Both the position numbers and the translations under genes were made by a program. Of a stretch of DNA of 64,000 nucleotides, positions 34,652 to 46,012 are shown piece after piece. The stretch is from Methylobacterium aquaticum (GTDB lineage Bacteria; Pseudomonadota; Alphaproteobacteria; Rhizobiales; Beijerinckiaceae), in the NCBI RefSeq assembly GCF_016804325.1, contig NZ_CP043627.1, forward strand, positions 1,489,501-1,553,500. Reading direction: 5' to 3'. The notes below the pieces were generated by a model. The model was not told the origin of the DNA and ran no database searches. It saw only the letters and a list, made by a program, of their open reading frames with translations. Position 1 is the first letter of the stretch. Each line of letters begins with the position of its first letter.

Positions 34652-36274
34652 TCAATGCCGCAGTCCCGGGGCCTCGCGCCCGGTCTTCTCGACGTATTCC
34701 GAATACCCGCCGCCATATTTCTGGATGCCGTCCGGCGTCAGCTCCAGCACCCGGTTCGACAGGGCGGCGAGGAAGTGCCGGTCGTGCGAGACGAACAGCA
34801 TCGTGCCCTCGTACTGGGCCAGGGCTGCGATCAGCATGTCCTTGGTACCGACGTCGAGGTGGTTGGTCGGCTCGTCGAGGACGAGGAAGTTCGGCGGATC
34901 GTAGAGCATGCGGGCCATGGCGAGCCGCGCCTTCTCGCCGCCCGACAGCACCCGGCAGCGCTTCTCGACGTCGTCGCCCGAGAAGCCGAAGCAGCCGGCC
35001 AGCGTGCGCAGCGATCCCTGCCCCGCCTGCGGGAAGGATTCCTCCAGGAACTCGAACACCGTGCGCTCGCCGTCGAGCGTGTCCATGGCGTGCTGGGCGA
35101 AGTAGCCGAGCTTGACGCTGGCGCCGATCGTCACGATGCCCGAATCCGGCGCGGTGGTGCCGGTGGCGAGCTTGAGCAGCGTCGACTTGCCGGCGCCGTT
35201 GACGCCCATCACGCACCAGCGCTCCTTGCGCCGGATGCCGAAATCGAGGCCTTCGTAGATCGTGCGGCTGCCGTAGCTTTTGTGCACGGATTTCAGGCTG
35301 ATCACGTCATCGCCCGAGCGGGGTGCCGCCGGGAAGTCGAAGGCCACGCTCTGGCGCCGCCGGGGCGGCTCGACGCGCTCGATCTTGTCGAGCTTCTTGA
35401 CCCGGCTCTGCACCTGGGCGGCGTGCGAGGCGCGCGCCTTGAAGCGCTCGATGAACTTGATCTCCTTGGCCAGCATCGCCTGCTGGCGCTCGAACTGCGC
35501 CTGCTGCTGCGCCTCGTTCTGCGCCCGCTGCTGCTCGTAGAAGGCGTAGTCGCCCGAATAGGTGGTGAGCGAGCCGGCATCGATCTCGATGATCTTGCCG
35601 ACGATCCGGTTCATGAAGGCCCGGTCGTGCGAGGTCATCAGGAGGGCGCCGTCGAAGCCCCTGAGGAAGTCCTCGAGCCAGATCAGGCTCTCGAGGTCGA
35701 GGTGGTTGCTCGGCTCGTCGAGCAGCATCACGTCGGGATTCATCAGCAGGATGCGGGCGAGCGCGACGCGCATCTTCCAGCCGCCCGACAGGGCGCCGAC
35801 ATCGCCCTCGACCATCTCCGGGGAAAAGCTCAGGCCCGCCAGCACCTCGTGCGCCCGGCCCTCCAGCGCATAGCCGCCGAGCTCCTCGAACCGGCCCTGC
35901 ACCTCGCCGTAGCGCTCGACCAAGGCCTCCATCTCGTCGGCCCGGTCGGGATCGGCGAGCGCGGTCTCGATCTCGCGCAGCTCGGCGGCGATCTCGCTCA
36001 CCGGGCCTGCCCCGTCCATCACCTCGGACAGGACGGAGCGCCCGGCCATCTCGCCGACATCCTGGCTGAAATACCCGATGGTGATGCCGCGATCGGACGA
36101 GACCTGGCCCTCGTCGGGCTGCTCCTCGCCGGTGATCATCCGGAACAGGGTGGTCTTGCCGGCGCCGTTCGGACCGACGAGCCCGACCTTCTCGCCGCGC
36201 TGCAACGCCGCCGAGGCCTCGATGAAGAGGAGCTGGTTGCCGTTCTGCTTGCCGATCTTGTCGAGGCGGATCAT
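34652..36274 (-). CDS. ABC-F family ATPase (YbiT-like)
   Basis: The 540-residue soluble protein carries two ABC ATPase domains in one chain and no membrane part. Domain 1 has GPNGAGKTTL, LSGGWKMRVALA and VMLLDEPSNHLD; domain 2 has GVNGAGKSTLL, LSGGEKARLAMA and FLVLDEPTNHLD. The linker between them (about 240-310) is the charged helical P-site tRNA interaction motif. ABC-F proteins of this kind bind the ribosomal E site and relieve stalled translation. There is no Uup-type C-terminal coiled coil. It follows cmk on the minus strand with a terminator-like hairpin between, so it is probably its own unit. Confidence 0.9.
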   Translation of the reverse strand: MIRLDKIGKQNGNQLLFIEASAALQRGEKVGLVGPNGAGKTTLFRMITGEEQPDEGQVSSDRGITIGYFSQDVGEMAGRSVLSEVMDGAGPVSEIAAELREIETALADPDRADEMEALVERYGEVQGRFEELGGYALEGRAHEVLAGLSFSPEMVEGDVGALSGGWKMRVALARILLMNPDVMLLDEPSNHLDLESLIWLEDFLRGFDGALLMTSHDRAFMNRIVGKIIEIDAGSLTTYSGDYAFYEQQRAQNEAQQQAQFERQQAMLAKEIKFIERFKARASHAAQVQSRVKKLDKIERVEPPRRRQSVAFDFPAAPRSGDDVISLKSVHKSYGSRTIYEGLDFGIRRKERWCVMGVNGAGKSTLLKLATGTTAPDSGIVTIGASVKLGYFAQHAMDTLDGERTVFEFLEESFPQAGQGSLRTLAGCFGFSGDDVEKRCRVLSGGEKARLAMARMLYDPPNFLVLDEPTNHLDVGTKDMLIAALAQYEGTMLFVSHDRHFLAALSNRVLELTPDGIQKYGGGYSEYVEKTGREAPGLRH

Positions 36275-36298
36275 GGAATCGAGAGTCCGAAAATGAGG

Positions 36299-36329
36299 AG
36301 CGCGCCGGACCGGGACCGGACCGCGCGCT
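36299..36329 (-). terminator. Terminator-like hairpin after cmk
   Basis: AGCGCGC with GGTCCGGT pairs with GGTCCGG and CGCGCT around a CCC loop; in the minus direction it is followed by CCTCATTTT. It lies between cmk and the ABC-F gene and could end the aroA-cmk message. Confidence 0.5.
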
Positions 36330-36400
36330 GGGAAGCTTTCAGAATCGTGCCACGGCTTCGTGGCGCGCACATGTCGAGGGCAAACGTCGAGGGTCTGACG

Positions 36401-38472
<2,072 letters not shown>

Positions 38473-38562
38473 TCATCCGCCGGCCCTCCAGGTATTTGAC
38501 AGGGCTGGCGGGCGCGACTAACCGGACCCACTCTCACCGACATCGACAGGAATGAAACGACC

Positions 38563-38952
38563 GTGGCCAGACCGGAACTCGGCTTGAAGCGCCAGTGCAT
38601 GAGCTGCGGCGCGAAATTCTACGACCTCAGCAGGGACCCCGCCGTGTGCCCGAAATGCGGCACCGTCTACCAGGTCGCCGCGCTGTCCAGCAGCCGCGTC
38701 CCCACGCCGGCGATCGCCAACCGCGCCCCGCGCGAGGAGGAGACCGAGGAAGAGTCCGGCGCCCCCGAGATGGTCTCCCTCGACGAGGTCGAGGCCGCCG
38801 AGGACAGCGCCGACGTCTCTGTCGACGACGACGATGCCGACGTGGCCGATGCCGGCGGCGACGACGACACCTTCCTAGAAGAGGACGAGGAAGGCGGCGA
38901 CGACGTCTCCGACCTGATCGACGGCGACATCGAGAACGACGAGGAATCCTGA
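38563..38952 (+). CDS. TIGR02300 family zinc-ribbon acidic protein
   Basis: The 129-residue protein starts at a GTG. Residues 1-40 carry two CxxC pairs (RQCMSCGAKFYDLSRDP and VCPKCGTVYQ), a zinc ribbon typical of TIGR02300, a family confined to Alphaproteobacteria. The remaining 80 residues are extremely acidic with runs of aspartate and glutamate and must be disordered. Function unknown; a nucleic-acid or chaperone-like role has been guessed from the layout. It is divergent from aroA, as in many relatives. Confidence 0.9.
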   Translation: MARPELGLKRQCMSCGAKFYDLSRDPAVCPKCGTVYQVAALSSSRVPTPAIANRAPREEETEEESGAPEMVSLDEVEAAEDSADVSVDDDDADVADAGGDDDTFLEEDEEGGDDVSDLIDGDIENDEES

Positions 38953-39166
38953 TCCTCTCAAGGGGACGATGACGGCGGCGCAGTACCGCTGCCGTCGCAA
39001 GCCCCTGGTCACGTTGTGGAATTCGCGACAGTCACGAAAACTTCGCGAAGACCCGCCCCGAGGGCTTGTGTCCGGCGCCACACCCTCATATACCGCCGCT
39101 CACCGGACGCGGCCCTCCCCGAGGGCACGGACGGTTCCGGGACGGACCCCATACGTCCCGTAGCGT

Positions 39167-39242
39167 GGGGCTTTAGCTCAGCTGGGAGAGCGCCTGCATG
39201 GCATGCAGGAGGTCAGCGGTTCGATCCCGCTAAGCTCCACCA
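39167..39242 (+). tRNA. tRNA-Ala (GGC), copy 1
   Basis: A 76-base cloverleaf: acceptor arms GGGGCTT and AAGCTCC, D arm GCTCAGCTGGGAGAGC, anticodon stem CCTGC/GCAGG with loop ATGGCAT (anticodon GGC, reading GCC/GCU), T arm GCGGTTCGATCCCGC, and an encoded CCA. Confidence 0.97.
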
Positions 39243-39339
39243 AATCCTCCTGAGGTCCAGGCCGGGGAGGATCGGATCGCGCCGAGCGATCGAAGGAGGA
39301 CGAGACCCGTCGGCATTCCCGGTGCCGCGGTTGATTGAT

Positions 39340-39415
39340 GGGGCTTTAGCTCAGCTGGGAGAGCGCCTGCATGGCATGCAGGAGGTCAGCGGTTCGATCC
39401 CGCTAAGCTCCACCA
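39340..39415 (+). tRNA. tRNA-Ala (GGC), copy 2
   Basis: Identical in sequence to copy 1, 173 bases further on. The spacer between copies 1 and 2 is also nearly identical to that between copies 2 and 3, so gene and spacer were duplicated together. Confidence 0.97.
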
Positions 39416-39511
39416 AATCCTCCTGAGGCCCAGGCCGGGGGGATCCGATCGCACCGAGCGATCGAAGGACGACGAGACCCGTTGGCATTCCCGGTGCCGC
39501 GGTTGACGGAT

Positions 39512-39587
39512 GGGGCTTTAGCTCAGCTGGGAGAGCGCCTGCATGGCATGCAGGAGGTCAGCGGTTCGATCCCGCTAAGCTCCACCA
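39512..39587 (+). tRNA. tRNA-Ala (GGC), copy 3
   Basis: Identical to copies 1 and 2, 172 bases after copy 2, with encoded CCA. The sequence after it is unrelated to the spacers and leads into an AT-rich island. Confidence 0.97.
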
Positions 39588-40306
39588 CCATCCTCTCTCT
39601 TTCTCAGATTTGATGTCTCGGGTGGTCGCATAGGCGGCCTTTTTTCGTTGCGCCAATCGCCTCGGCGGTGCTGCTGCCCACGATCCCGAGCGCGGCCGGA
39701 CCTTCCTCGAAATGCCGTCTCGGACGATCGAGTCGTCGCCACTCCCTCGCCGGCAAGCCCAGGCCGCCTTCGACGAAAGGTGACGTTGCGCGAGGCGAAG
39801 CAGGGGATGCGGCGGGCGCCCGCGAAACACGCGCCCAACCCCGAACCGGCCGAGCCACTCCCACACCGGCTCTTGTTGCGGGCTGGCTGCATCATGGGTG
39901 CGACGCAACGACAATGGCGCGGAAGAGCTACGGCACGGTCCGTGACTGCATTTCACGTATTCAAGTCGTTTGGAAAATTTTTTATACGCTTTATATTATT
40001 GTTACCACGGACCATAACGCTGTGGCGGTGAACGTTGCAGTTTTACATACATTAAAAATAGGAATATTATCATAGCGTAGACTGCCGCTTTGAACGCACC
40101 TATCTCCAAGTATTTACAAACTGAAACACCTAATCTTTTAAGCATCAAACGGATTAATCCGTTTGGCATTATGTTCGAACACAAACGATCTCGCCCCCTT
40201 CCCCTGTTGCAACGAGTCAACAAACTTCAACCGGCGGTGGGCACCCCGATTGAAGAAGCAGATTACCCTTGGTAATATGATTCCAGGCGGATGCGTGAGC
40301 GAGGGG
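39588..40306. other. Gene-poor region with AT-rich island downstream of tRNA array
   Basis: No gene is supported in these 719 bases. From about 39950 to 40200 the composition drops to roughly 40% GC, far below the surroundings, with runs such as AAAATTTTTTATACG and TTAAAAATAGG. Two short frames (39912-40075 and 40090-40275, plus) are open, but without homology or ribosome sites. The base composition and the place behind a tRNA cluster suggest transferred DNA. Confidence 0.5.
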
Positions 40307-40711
40307 ATGTTGATGTTGACGGAGGCGCAGTGGGCTGTACTCGTGCCGTTGCTCGAAGGCTGCCGGCCTCGCGGCAAGACGCAGCCCCATGATCTCAAGC
40401 GAACCATCGACGCGATCCTCTGGCGGCACTGGCACGATACCAACTGGCGTGCCGTCCCGGCCCAGTACGGTCCGTGGTGGATGGCGGCCCAGACCTTCAT
40501 CCGCTGGTCCCGCCTCGGCGTCTGGGAGCAGCTTCTCGTCCGCCTCGAGCGCCACTTCGAGGAGAGCGGCCTGCCGGTTCCGGGCATCGACCACGACGAG
40601 TTCGCCTATGGCGGCGCCCGCAAGAAGGAATTGCAGGACAGCGAGCTGCAGGTGCGTCAGATCGCCAACATCCTGCTGAGCCTGCAGAGGCAGCACGCCG
40701 CGGTGGCCTGA
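40307..40711 (+). CDS. Lone IS5-type transposase N-terminal domain protein (DUF4096-like)
   Basis: Residues about 3-88 match the N-terminal DNA-binding domain of IS5-group transposases: MLTEAQWAVLVPLLEG, DLKRTIDAILWRHWHDTNWR and PWWMAAQTFIRWSRLGVWEQ. The remaining 45 residues (from GLPVPGIDHDEFAYGG to the end) bear no DDE catalytic motif, and no second transposase frame or terminal repeats follow. Starts at 40307 and 40313 are both possible; GAGGGG lies just before. A freestanding, undamaged copy of only this domain may be a domesticated DNA-binding protein, or an insertion-sequence relic. Confidence 0.65.
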   Translation: MLMLTEAQWAVLVPLLEGCRPRGKTQPHDLKRTIDAILWRHWHDTNWRAVPAQYGPWWMAAQTFIRWSRLGVWEQLLVRLERHFEESGLPVPGIDHDEFAYGGARKKELQDSELQVRQIANILLSLQRQHAAVA

Positions 40712-40767
40712 GCCGGCGCCGCCCGGGCCGGACGCGGCCGGGGCTCACCGGCAGCGAGGAAGGCAGC

Positions 40768-41622
40768 ATGTTCGTCGCCGTCAACGGCATTCGCCTCTTC
40801 GTCGACGTCGAGAATGCCGGGCTCGTTCCAGCCGGCGACACGATGCGGGAGAAGCCGACCCTGCTGCTCCTGCATGGCGGTCCGGGCTTCGATCACAGCG
40901 CCTTCAAGCCGTTCTTTTCCGGGCTGAGCGACGTGGCCCAGGTGGTCTACTACGACCATCGCGGCAACGGCCGCAGCGAGGACGGCGACCGCGCCGGCTG
41001 GACGCTGACGCAATGGGGCGACGACGTGAAGGGCCTGTGCGACGCCCTCGGCCTCGTCCGGCCGGTCGTGCTCGGGATGTCCTTCGGCGGCTACGTCGCC
41101 CAGGCTTACGCCTCGCGCTATCCCGATCATCCGGGCAAGCTCGTCCTCGCCAGCACGGCCGCCAAGGTCGACTTTCCGGCGATCTTTGCGCGGTTCGGAG
41201 AACTGGGCGGCCCCGAGGTCGCCCGGGTCGCCGAAACCTACTGGACGGCCCCGACCGCCGAGAGGCGGGCGGCGTATTTTCGCACCTGCATCCCCTTCTA
41301 CCGCCGCAAGCCCGTCGATCCCGGCAAGCTGCGGCGCGTGCTGGTGCGCGACGGCACCGCGCTCCACTTCAACGGGCCCGGCAACGAGCAGGGCCGCCTG
41401 GATTTCCGCCCCGTGCTCGAGCGTGTACGCTGCCCCGTCCTGGTCATGGCCGGCGCGCACGACCCGCTGGTGCCGCCCTCCGTCAGCGAGGCGCTCGTCG
41501 CCGCCCTGCCGCCCGACCGGGTCCGGTTCGCGGGTTTCGCGGAGAGCGGCCACGACCTGTTCGGCGACGAGCCGGAGCGGGCCCTCGCCGTCCTGCGGGA
41601 GTTCATCGAGATGGTGCCGTGA
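40768..41622 (+). CDS. Alpha/beta hydrolase, proline-iminopeptidase-like
   Basis: The 284-residue enzyme has the alpha/beta hydrolase fold: oxyanion motif LLLHGGPGFDH, DHRGNGRSEDG, the nucleophile serine in LGMSFGGYVAQ, the acid in AGAHDPLVPP and the histidine in AESGHDLF. The HGGPG plus DxRGxGxS pattern is that of proline iminopeptidases and related esterases or lactonases. GAGGAAGGC precedes the ATG. It converges, with three bases between stops, on the RND efflux operon. Substrate unknown. Confidence 0.85.
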   Translation: MFVAVNGIRLFVDVENAGLVPAGDTMREKPTLLLLHGGPGFDHSAFKPFFSGLSDVAQVVYYDHRGNGRSEDGDRAGWTLTQWGDDVKGLCDALGLVRPVVLGMSFGGYVAQAYASRYPDHPGKLVLASTAAKVDFPAIFARFGELGGPEVARVAETYWTAPTAERRAAYFRTCIPFYRRKPVDPGKLRRVLVRDGTALHFNGPGNEQGRLDFRPVLERVRCPVLVMAGAHDPLVPPSVSEALVAALPPDRVRFAGFAESGHDLFGDEPERALAVLREFIEMVP

Positions 41623-41625
41623 GCC

Positions 41626-44600
41626 CTACTCCGCCGCCTCGCGCAACCGCGACGGCGCCTCCCCGTCCTCCGACGCCTCATCCTTCGCCTCCGGCCCGTG
41701 CGAGCCGCCGGACAGCCAGGTCGCGAGCGTGTCGAGGTAGATGTAGATCACCGGCGTGGTGAACAGCGTCAGCACCTGGCTCACGGCGAGGCCGCCGACC
41801 ATCGCGTAGCCGAGCGGCTGGCGGATCTCGGAACCGGTGCCGGTGCCGAACATCAGCGGGATGCCGCCGAGCAACGCCGCCATCGTGGTCATCAGGATCG
41901 GTCGGAAGCGCAGCAGCGCCGCCTTGCGGATCGCCTCCTTAGGGCCGATCCCCTCCTGGCGCTCGGCGACGATCGCGAAATCGACCAGCATGATGCCGTT
42001 CTTCTTCACGATGCCGATCAGCAGGATGATGCCGATCAGCGCGATCAGGCTGAAATCGTAGCCGAACCACAAGAGCATCGCCAGCGCCCCGACGCCGGCC
42101 GAGGGCAGGGTCGAGAGGATGGTCAGCGGGTGGATGTAGCTCTCGTAGAGGATGCCGAGGATCAGGTAGACCACCACCAGGGCGGCGACGATGAGGAGCG
42201 GCACCGTCGAGAGCGATTGCTGGAAGGCCTGCGCGGTGCCCTGGAAGCCGGTCGCCAGCGTCGCCGGGATGCCGAGATCCTTCGCCGCCTTGTCGATCGC
42301 CGCCGTCGCCTGGCCGAGCGCGACGTTCGGCGCGAGGTTGAAGCTGATCGTCACCGCGGGGAACTGGCCCTGGTGGCTGATCGAGAGCGGGCGCACCGGC
42401 ACGGTGGTCCAGGTCGCGAAGGCGGCGAGCGGTACCTGGCCCCCGGTGGTCGGCGACTTCACGTAGATGTTGTGCAGGGAATCCGGGTTGCCCTGGAGCG
42501 CCGGCAGGATCTCCATGACGACGTGATAGCTGTTGAGCTGGGTGAAGTACTGCGCCACCTGGCGCTGGCCGATCGCGTCGTAGAGCGTGTCGTCGATGAC
42601 CTGCGGGGTGATGCCGTATCGCGAGGCGGCGTCGCGGTTGATCGTGAGCGTCAGCGTGGTGCCGTCGGTCTGCTGGTCGGTGGCGACGTCGCGCAGCTCC
42701 GGCAGGGTCTTCAGCTTCTCGAGCAGCCGCGGCGACCAGGTGTTGAGCTCGTCGAGGTTCGGATCCTGCAACGTGTACTCGAACTGGGTGCGCGAGGCGC
42801 GCCCGCCGGTGCGCACGTCCTGCGAGGCCTGGAGGAAGACCTTCACGCCCTCCAACCGGGCGAGCTTCGGCCGCAGCCGGTCGATGATCTGGAAGGCATT
42901 CGCCTCGCGATCGTCCCGGGGTTTGAGGGTGATGAACATCCGGCCGGAATTGAGCGCCTGGCCGCTGCCGCCGATCGACATCGCGATGCTGGCGACATCC
43001 GGATCGGCCTGGATCACCGCGCCGACCGCCCGCTGCCGGTCCTCCATGGCGGCAAACGAGATGTCCTGCCCGCCCTCGGTGATGCCGACGATGAGGCCGG
43101 TATCCTGCTGCGGGAAGAAGCCCTTCGGGATCACCACGAACAGGTAGCCGGTGAGCGCCAGCGTGCCGAGGAAGGTGAGGAAGGTCACGACGTGGTGGCG
43201 GAGCGCCACGTCGAGGGCGGATTCGTACGCGTGCAACATCCCGTCGAAGACGCGCTCGCTCCAGCGGTAGAGGCGTCCGTGATGCTCGGCTCTGTGTTCC
43301 TTCAGGAAGCGCGAAGCCATCATCGGGGTCAGCGACAGCGACACGAAGGCGGAGACGCCGATCGTCATCGACAGCACGACGGCGAATTCGCGAAACAGCC
43401 GTCCGATGATGCCGCCCATGAGCAGGAGCGGGATCAGCACCGCGATCAGCGAGACCGAGATCGACACGATGGTGAAGCCGATCTCGCCGGCGCCCTTGAG
43501 CGCGGCCTGCATCGGCTTCATGCCCTCCTCGACGTAGCGGGCGATGTTCTCCAGCACCACGATCGCGTCGTCGACGACGAAACCGACCGCGATGGTGAGC
43601 GCCATCAAGGACAGGTTGTCGAGGGTGTAGCCGGCCATCCACATCAGCGCGCAGGCGCCGAGCAGCGCCAGCGGCACCGTCACGCTCGGGATGATGGTGG
43701 CCCAGAGCGAGCGCAGGAAGACGAAGATCACCAGCACCACCAGGGCGATGGTGATGAGGAGCGTGAACTGCACGTCCTCGACCGAGGCCCGGATGGTCTG
43801 GGTCCGGTCGCTCAGCGTCTGGACCTTCACGCCCGCCGGCAGCGAGGCGGTGATGCGCGGCAATTCGGCCTTGATCCGGTCCACCGTGTCGATGACGTTG
43901 GCGCCGGGCTGCTTGAAGATGACCAGGAACACGCCGCGCTGGCCGTTGGCCCAGGCCGCCTGCTTGACGTCCTCCGGCCCCGCCACCGCCTGGCCGATGT
44001 CGCGCACCCGCAACGGCGCCCCGTTGCGGTAGGCGACGATGACGTCGTTCCAGTCCTTGGCCCGGGTGAGCTGGTCGTTGGCATAGACCGTGTAGCTGCG
44101 GGTCGGGCCGTCGAAGCTGCCCTTCGGGCTGTTGACCGTGGTGATCGAGAGCTGGGTGCGGACGTCCTCCAGCGACAGGTCCTTGGCGACGAGCTTGGCC
44201 GGGTCGATCTGCACCCGCACCGCCGGCTTCTGCTGGCCGCCGATCAGCACCTGGCCGACGCCGGAGACCTGGCTGATGCGCTGCGCCAGCTGCACGTCGG
44301 CGGCGTCGTCGACCTCGATCAGCGGCAGGGTGTCGGAGGTGACCGAGAGCAGCAGGATCGGGGAATCGGCCGGGTTCACCTTGCGGTAGGTCGGCGGGCT
44401 CGGCAAATTCTTCGGGAGCTGCCCGCCGGCGGCGTTGATCGCCGCCTGGATGTCGTTCGCCGCCCCGTCGATGTTGCGCGAGAGGTCGAACTGCACGGTG
44501 ATCGACGAGATGCCTAAAGCGCTCGTCGAGGTCATCTGGCTGACGCCGGGCACCTGCGCGAATTGCCGTTCCAGCGGCTGCGCCACCGTCGAGGCCATGG

Positions 44601-44808
44601 TCTCCGGGCTGCCGCCGGGCAGCTGCGCGGTGACCTGGATCGTCGGGAAGTCGACCTGCGGCAGGGGCGCGACGCCCAGCAGCGGATAGGCCACGATCCC
44701 GATGAACAGGATCCCGGCCATGATCAGCGAGGTCGCGATCGGAAAGCGGATGAAGTAGCCGGAGATGCCGCCGCGCGCGGTCTCCTCCTGCCCGGTGCCG
44801 AGCTGCAT
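41626..44808 (-). CDS. RND efflux transporter permease (MdtB/MdtC-like)
   Basis: The 1060-residue inner-membrane pump has twelve helices and two large periplasmic loops. Family signatures are FIRFPIATSLIMAGILFIGI, the porter domain with GGSPETMASTVAQPLE, the TM4 proton-relay acidic pair in GFVVDDAIVVLENIARYVEE, and the late LIGIVKKNGIMLVDFAIVAE. Sequence and length are those of the MdtB/MdtC subgroup, which exports drugs and detergents in exchange for protons. It is preceded by its membrane-fusion protein gene with a gap of one base. No outer-membrane factor gene is adjacent, so a shared TolC-like protein must serve. Confidence 0.93.
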   Translation of the reverse strand: MQLGTGQEETARGGISGYFIRFPIATSLIMAGILFIGIVAYPLLGVAPLPQVDFPTIQVTAQLPGGSPETMASTVAQPLERQFAQVPGVSQMTSTSALGISSITVQFDLSRNIDGAANDIQAAINAAGGQLPKNLPSPPTYRKVNPADSPILLLSVTSDTLPLIEVDDAADVQLAQRISQVSGVGQVLIGGQQKPAVRVQIDPAKLVAKDLSLEDVRTQLSITTVNSPKGSFDGPTRSYTVYANDQLTRAKDWNDVIVAYRNGAPLRVRDIGQAVAGPEDVKQAAWANGQRGVFLVIFKQPGANVIDTVDRIKAELPRITASLPAGVKVQTLSDRTQTIRASVEDVQFTLLITIALVVLVIFVFLRSLWATIIPSVTVPLALLGACALMWMAGYTLDNLSLMALTIAVGFVVDDAIVVLENIARYVEEGMKPMQAALKGAGEIGFTIVSISVSLIAVLIPLLLMGGIIGRLFREFAVVLSMTIGVSAFVSLSLTPMMASRFLKEHRAEHHGRLYRWSERVFDGMLHAYESALDVALRHHVVTFLTFLGTLALTGYLFVVIPKGFFPQQDTGLIVGITEGGQDISFAAMEDRQRAVGAVIQADPDVASIAMSIGGSGQALNSGRMFITLKPRDDREANAFQIIDRLRPKLARLEGVKVFLQASQDVRTGGRASRTQFEYTLQDPNLDELNTWSPRLLEKLKTLPELRDVATDQQTDGTTLTLTINRDAASRYGITPQVIDDTLYDAIGQRQVAQYFTQLNSYHVVMEILPALQGNPDSLHNIYVKSPTTGGQVPLAAFATWTTVPVRPLSISHQGQFPAVTISFNLAPNVALGQATAAIDKAAKDLGIPATLATGFQGTAQAFQQSLSTVPLLIVAALVVVYLILGILYESYIHPLTILSTLPSAGVGALAMLLWFGYDFSLIALIGIILLIGIVKKNGIMLVDFAIVAERQEGIGPKEAIRKAALLRFRPILMTTMAALLGGIPLMFGTGTGSEIRQPLGYAMVGGLAVSQVLTLFTTPVIYIYLDTLATWLSGGSHGPEAKDEASEDGEAPSRLREAAE

Positions 44809-44809
44809 G

Positions 44810-46012
44810 TCAGCGCGCCTCGCTCGACGCCAGGGCGGCGTTGTCCGCCGAATGGGCCGCGCCCGCGGGCTTCGCCTCGGCGACCGACGCCCCCTCCTGC
44901 ACCCGCGACTGGCCGCGCCAGACCACCGTCTGGCCCGGCGACAGGCCCGCGGTCACCTGGGTGCGGCCGTCGGTGGAGCGGCCGACGGTGATCGGCTGCA
45001 TGTGGGCGCGGCTCTGGTCGTCGACCACGAAGGCGTAGAGGCCCTTCGGCCCGTGCTGCACGGCATCGTCCGGCACCGTGACGGCGTCGGGAATCGTGCC
45101 GGTGCGCATCTTCGTCGAGACCGAGACGCCCGGCCACAGGGCATGGTCCTTGTTGGCGAAGGAGGCCTTGAGCCGGATCGTGCCGGTGGCGGTGTCGACC
45201 TGGTTGTTGACGAGGTCGAGGCGCCCCTCGGAGAGCTTGGCCATCCCGTCGCTGCTCCAGGCCTCGACCGGGACCGGGCCGGCGGCGAGCGCCCGCATCA
45301 CCTCGCCGAGCTGCTCCTCGGGCGCGGTATAGACCACGAAGATCGGCTCGACCTGGGTGATGGTGACGATCGCGGTCTGTTGCGCGGCGTTGACGATGTT
45401 GCCGACATCGATCAGCCGGAAGCCGGTGACGCCGTCGATCGGCGCCTGGATCGTCGCGTAGGAGAGCTGCGTCGCCGCGTTGTCGATCGCCGCCTGGTCC
45501 CCGGCGATCTGGGCGGTGAGCTGGTTGACCGTGGCGCCTTGCGTCTCGGTCTGCTGGCGCGAGGCGTAGTCGCCGAGCTTGGTGTAGCGCTCGAGATCCG
45601 CCCTGGCGTTCTTCACGTTCGCCTCGTCCTGGGCCTTCTTCGCCCTGGCCTGGTCGAGGGCGGCCTGGAAGGGCCGCGGATCGATCTGGGCGAGGAGCTC
45701 GCCCTTCCTCACCACCTGGCCCTCGCGAAAGCCGATCTTCAGGATCTCACCGTCGACCCGGGTGCGCACCTGCACGGTGTTGTAGGCCTGGACCGTGCCG
45801 AGCCCACCGAGCACCTTGGCGAGCGGGCCCTGCTCCACCTGGGCCAGGGTCACCGGCACGGGCGCCGGGGCGCGGGCGGCGGGCTTTGCGGCAGTCGCCT
45901 GCTCGCGGTGGTGCCAGGCATAGGCGCCGCCGGCACCGGCCATGATCGCGAGGGCCAGGAGCCATCCGCCGCGCCGGCGTCTCGTCGGGTCGGCGCCCTG
46001 TTCTGATCTCAT
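44810..46012 (-). CDS. RND efflux periplasmic adaptor (MdtA/HlyD family)
   Basis: The 400-residue adaptor starts at 46012; longer starts add arginine-rich non-conserved sequence. One N-terminal membrane anchor (about 16-32, WLLALAIMAGAGGAYAW) is followed by the biotinyl-lipoyl half-motifs (VQVRTRVDGEILKIGFREG and YATIQAPIDGVTGFRLIDVG), a helical hairpin between them (about 110-180) and beta-barrel domains. It bridges the pump and the outer-membrane channel. It is the first gene of the two-gene efflux operon. Confidence 0.9.
   Translation of the reverse strand: MRSEQGADPTRRRRGGWLLALAIMAGAGGAYAWHHREQATAAKPAARAPAPVPVTLAQVEQGPLAKVLGGLGTVQAYNTVQVRTRVDGEILKIGFREGQVVRKGELLAQIDPRPFQAALDQARAKKAQDEANVKNARADLERYTKLGDYASRQQTETQGATVNQLTAQIAGDQAAIDNAATQLSYATIQAPIDGVTGFRLIDVGNIVNAAQQTAIVTITQVEPIFVVYTAPEEQLGEVMRALAAGPVPVEAWSSDGMAKLSEGRLDLVNNQVDTATGTIRLKASFANKDHALWPGVSVSTKMRTGTIPDAVTVPDDAVQHGPKGLYAFVVDDQSRAHMQPITVGRSTDGRTQVTAGLSPGQTVVWRGQSRVQEGASVAEAKPAGAAHSADNAALASSEAR

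Noticed and set aside
39558..39956. A 132-codon minus-strand frame ending in SLAGSNR
   Set aside because: Its end is the antisense of tRNA-Ala copy 3, a well-known source of false predictions.
41698..44517. A 939-codon plus-strand frame over the RND pump gene
   Set aside because: It is antisense to a highly conserved pump; composition is typical of a shadow frame.
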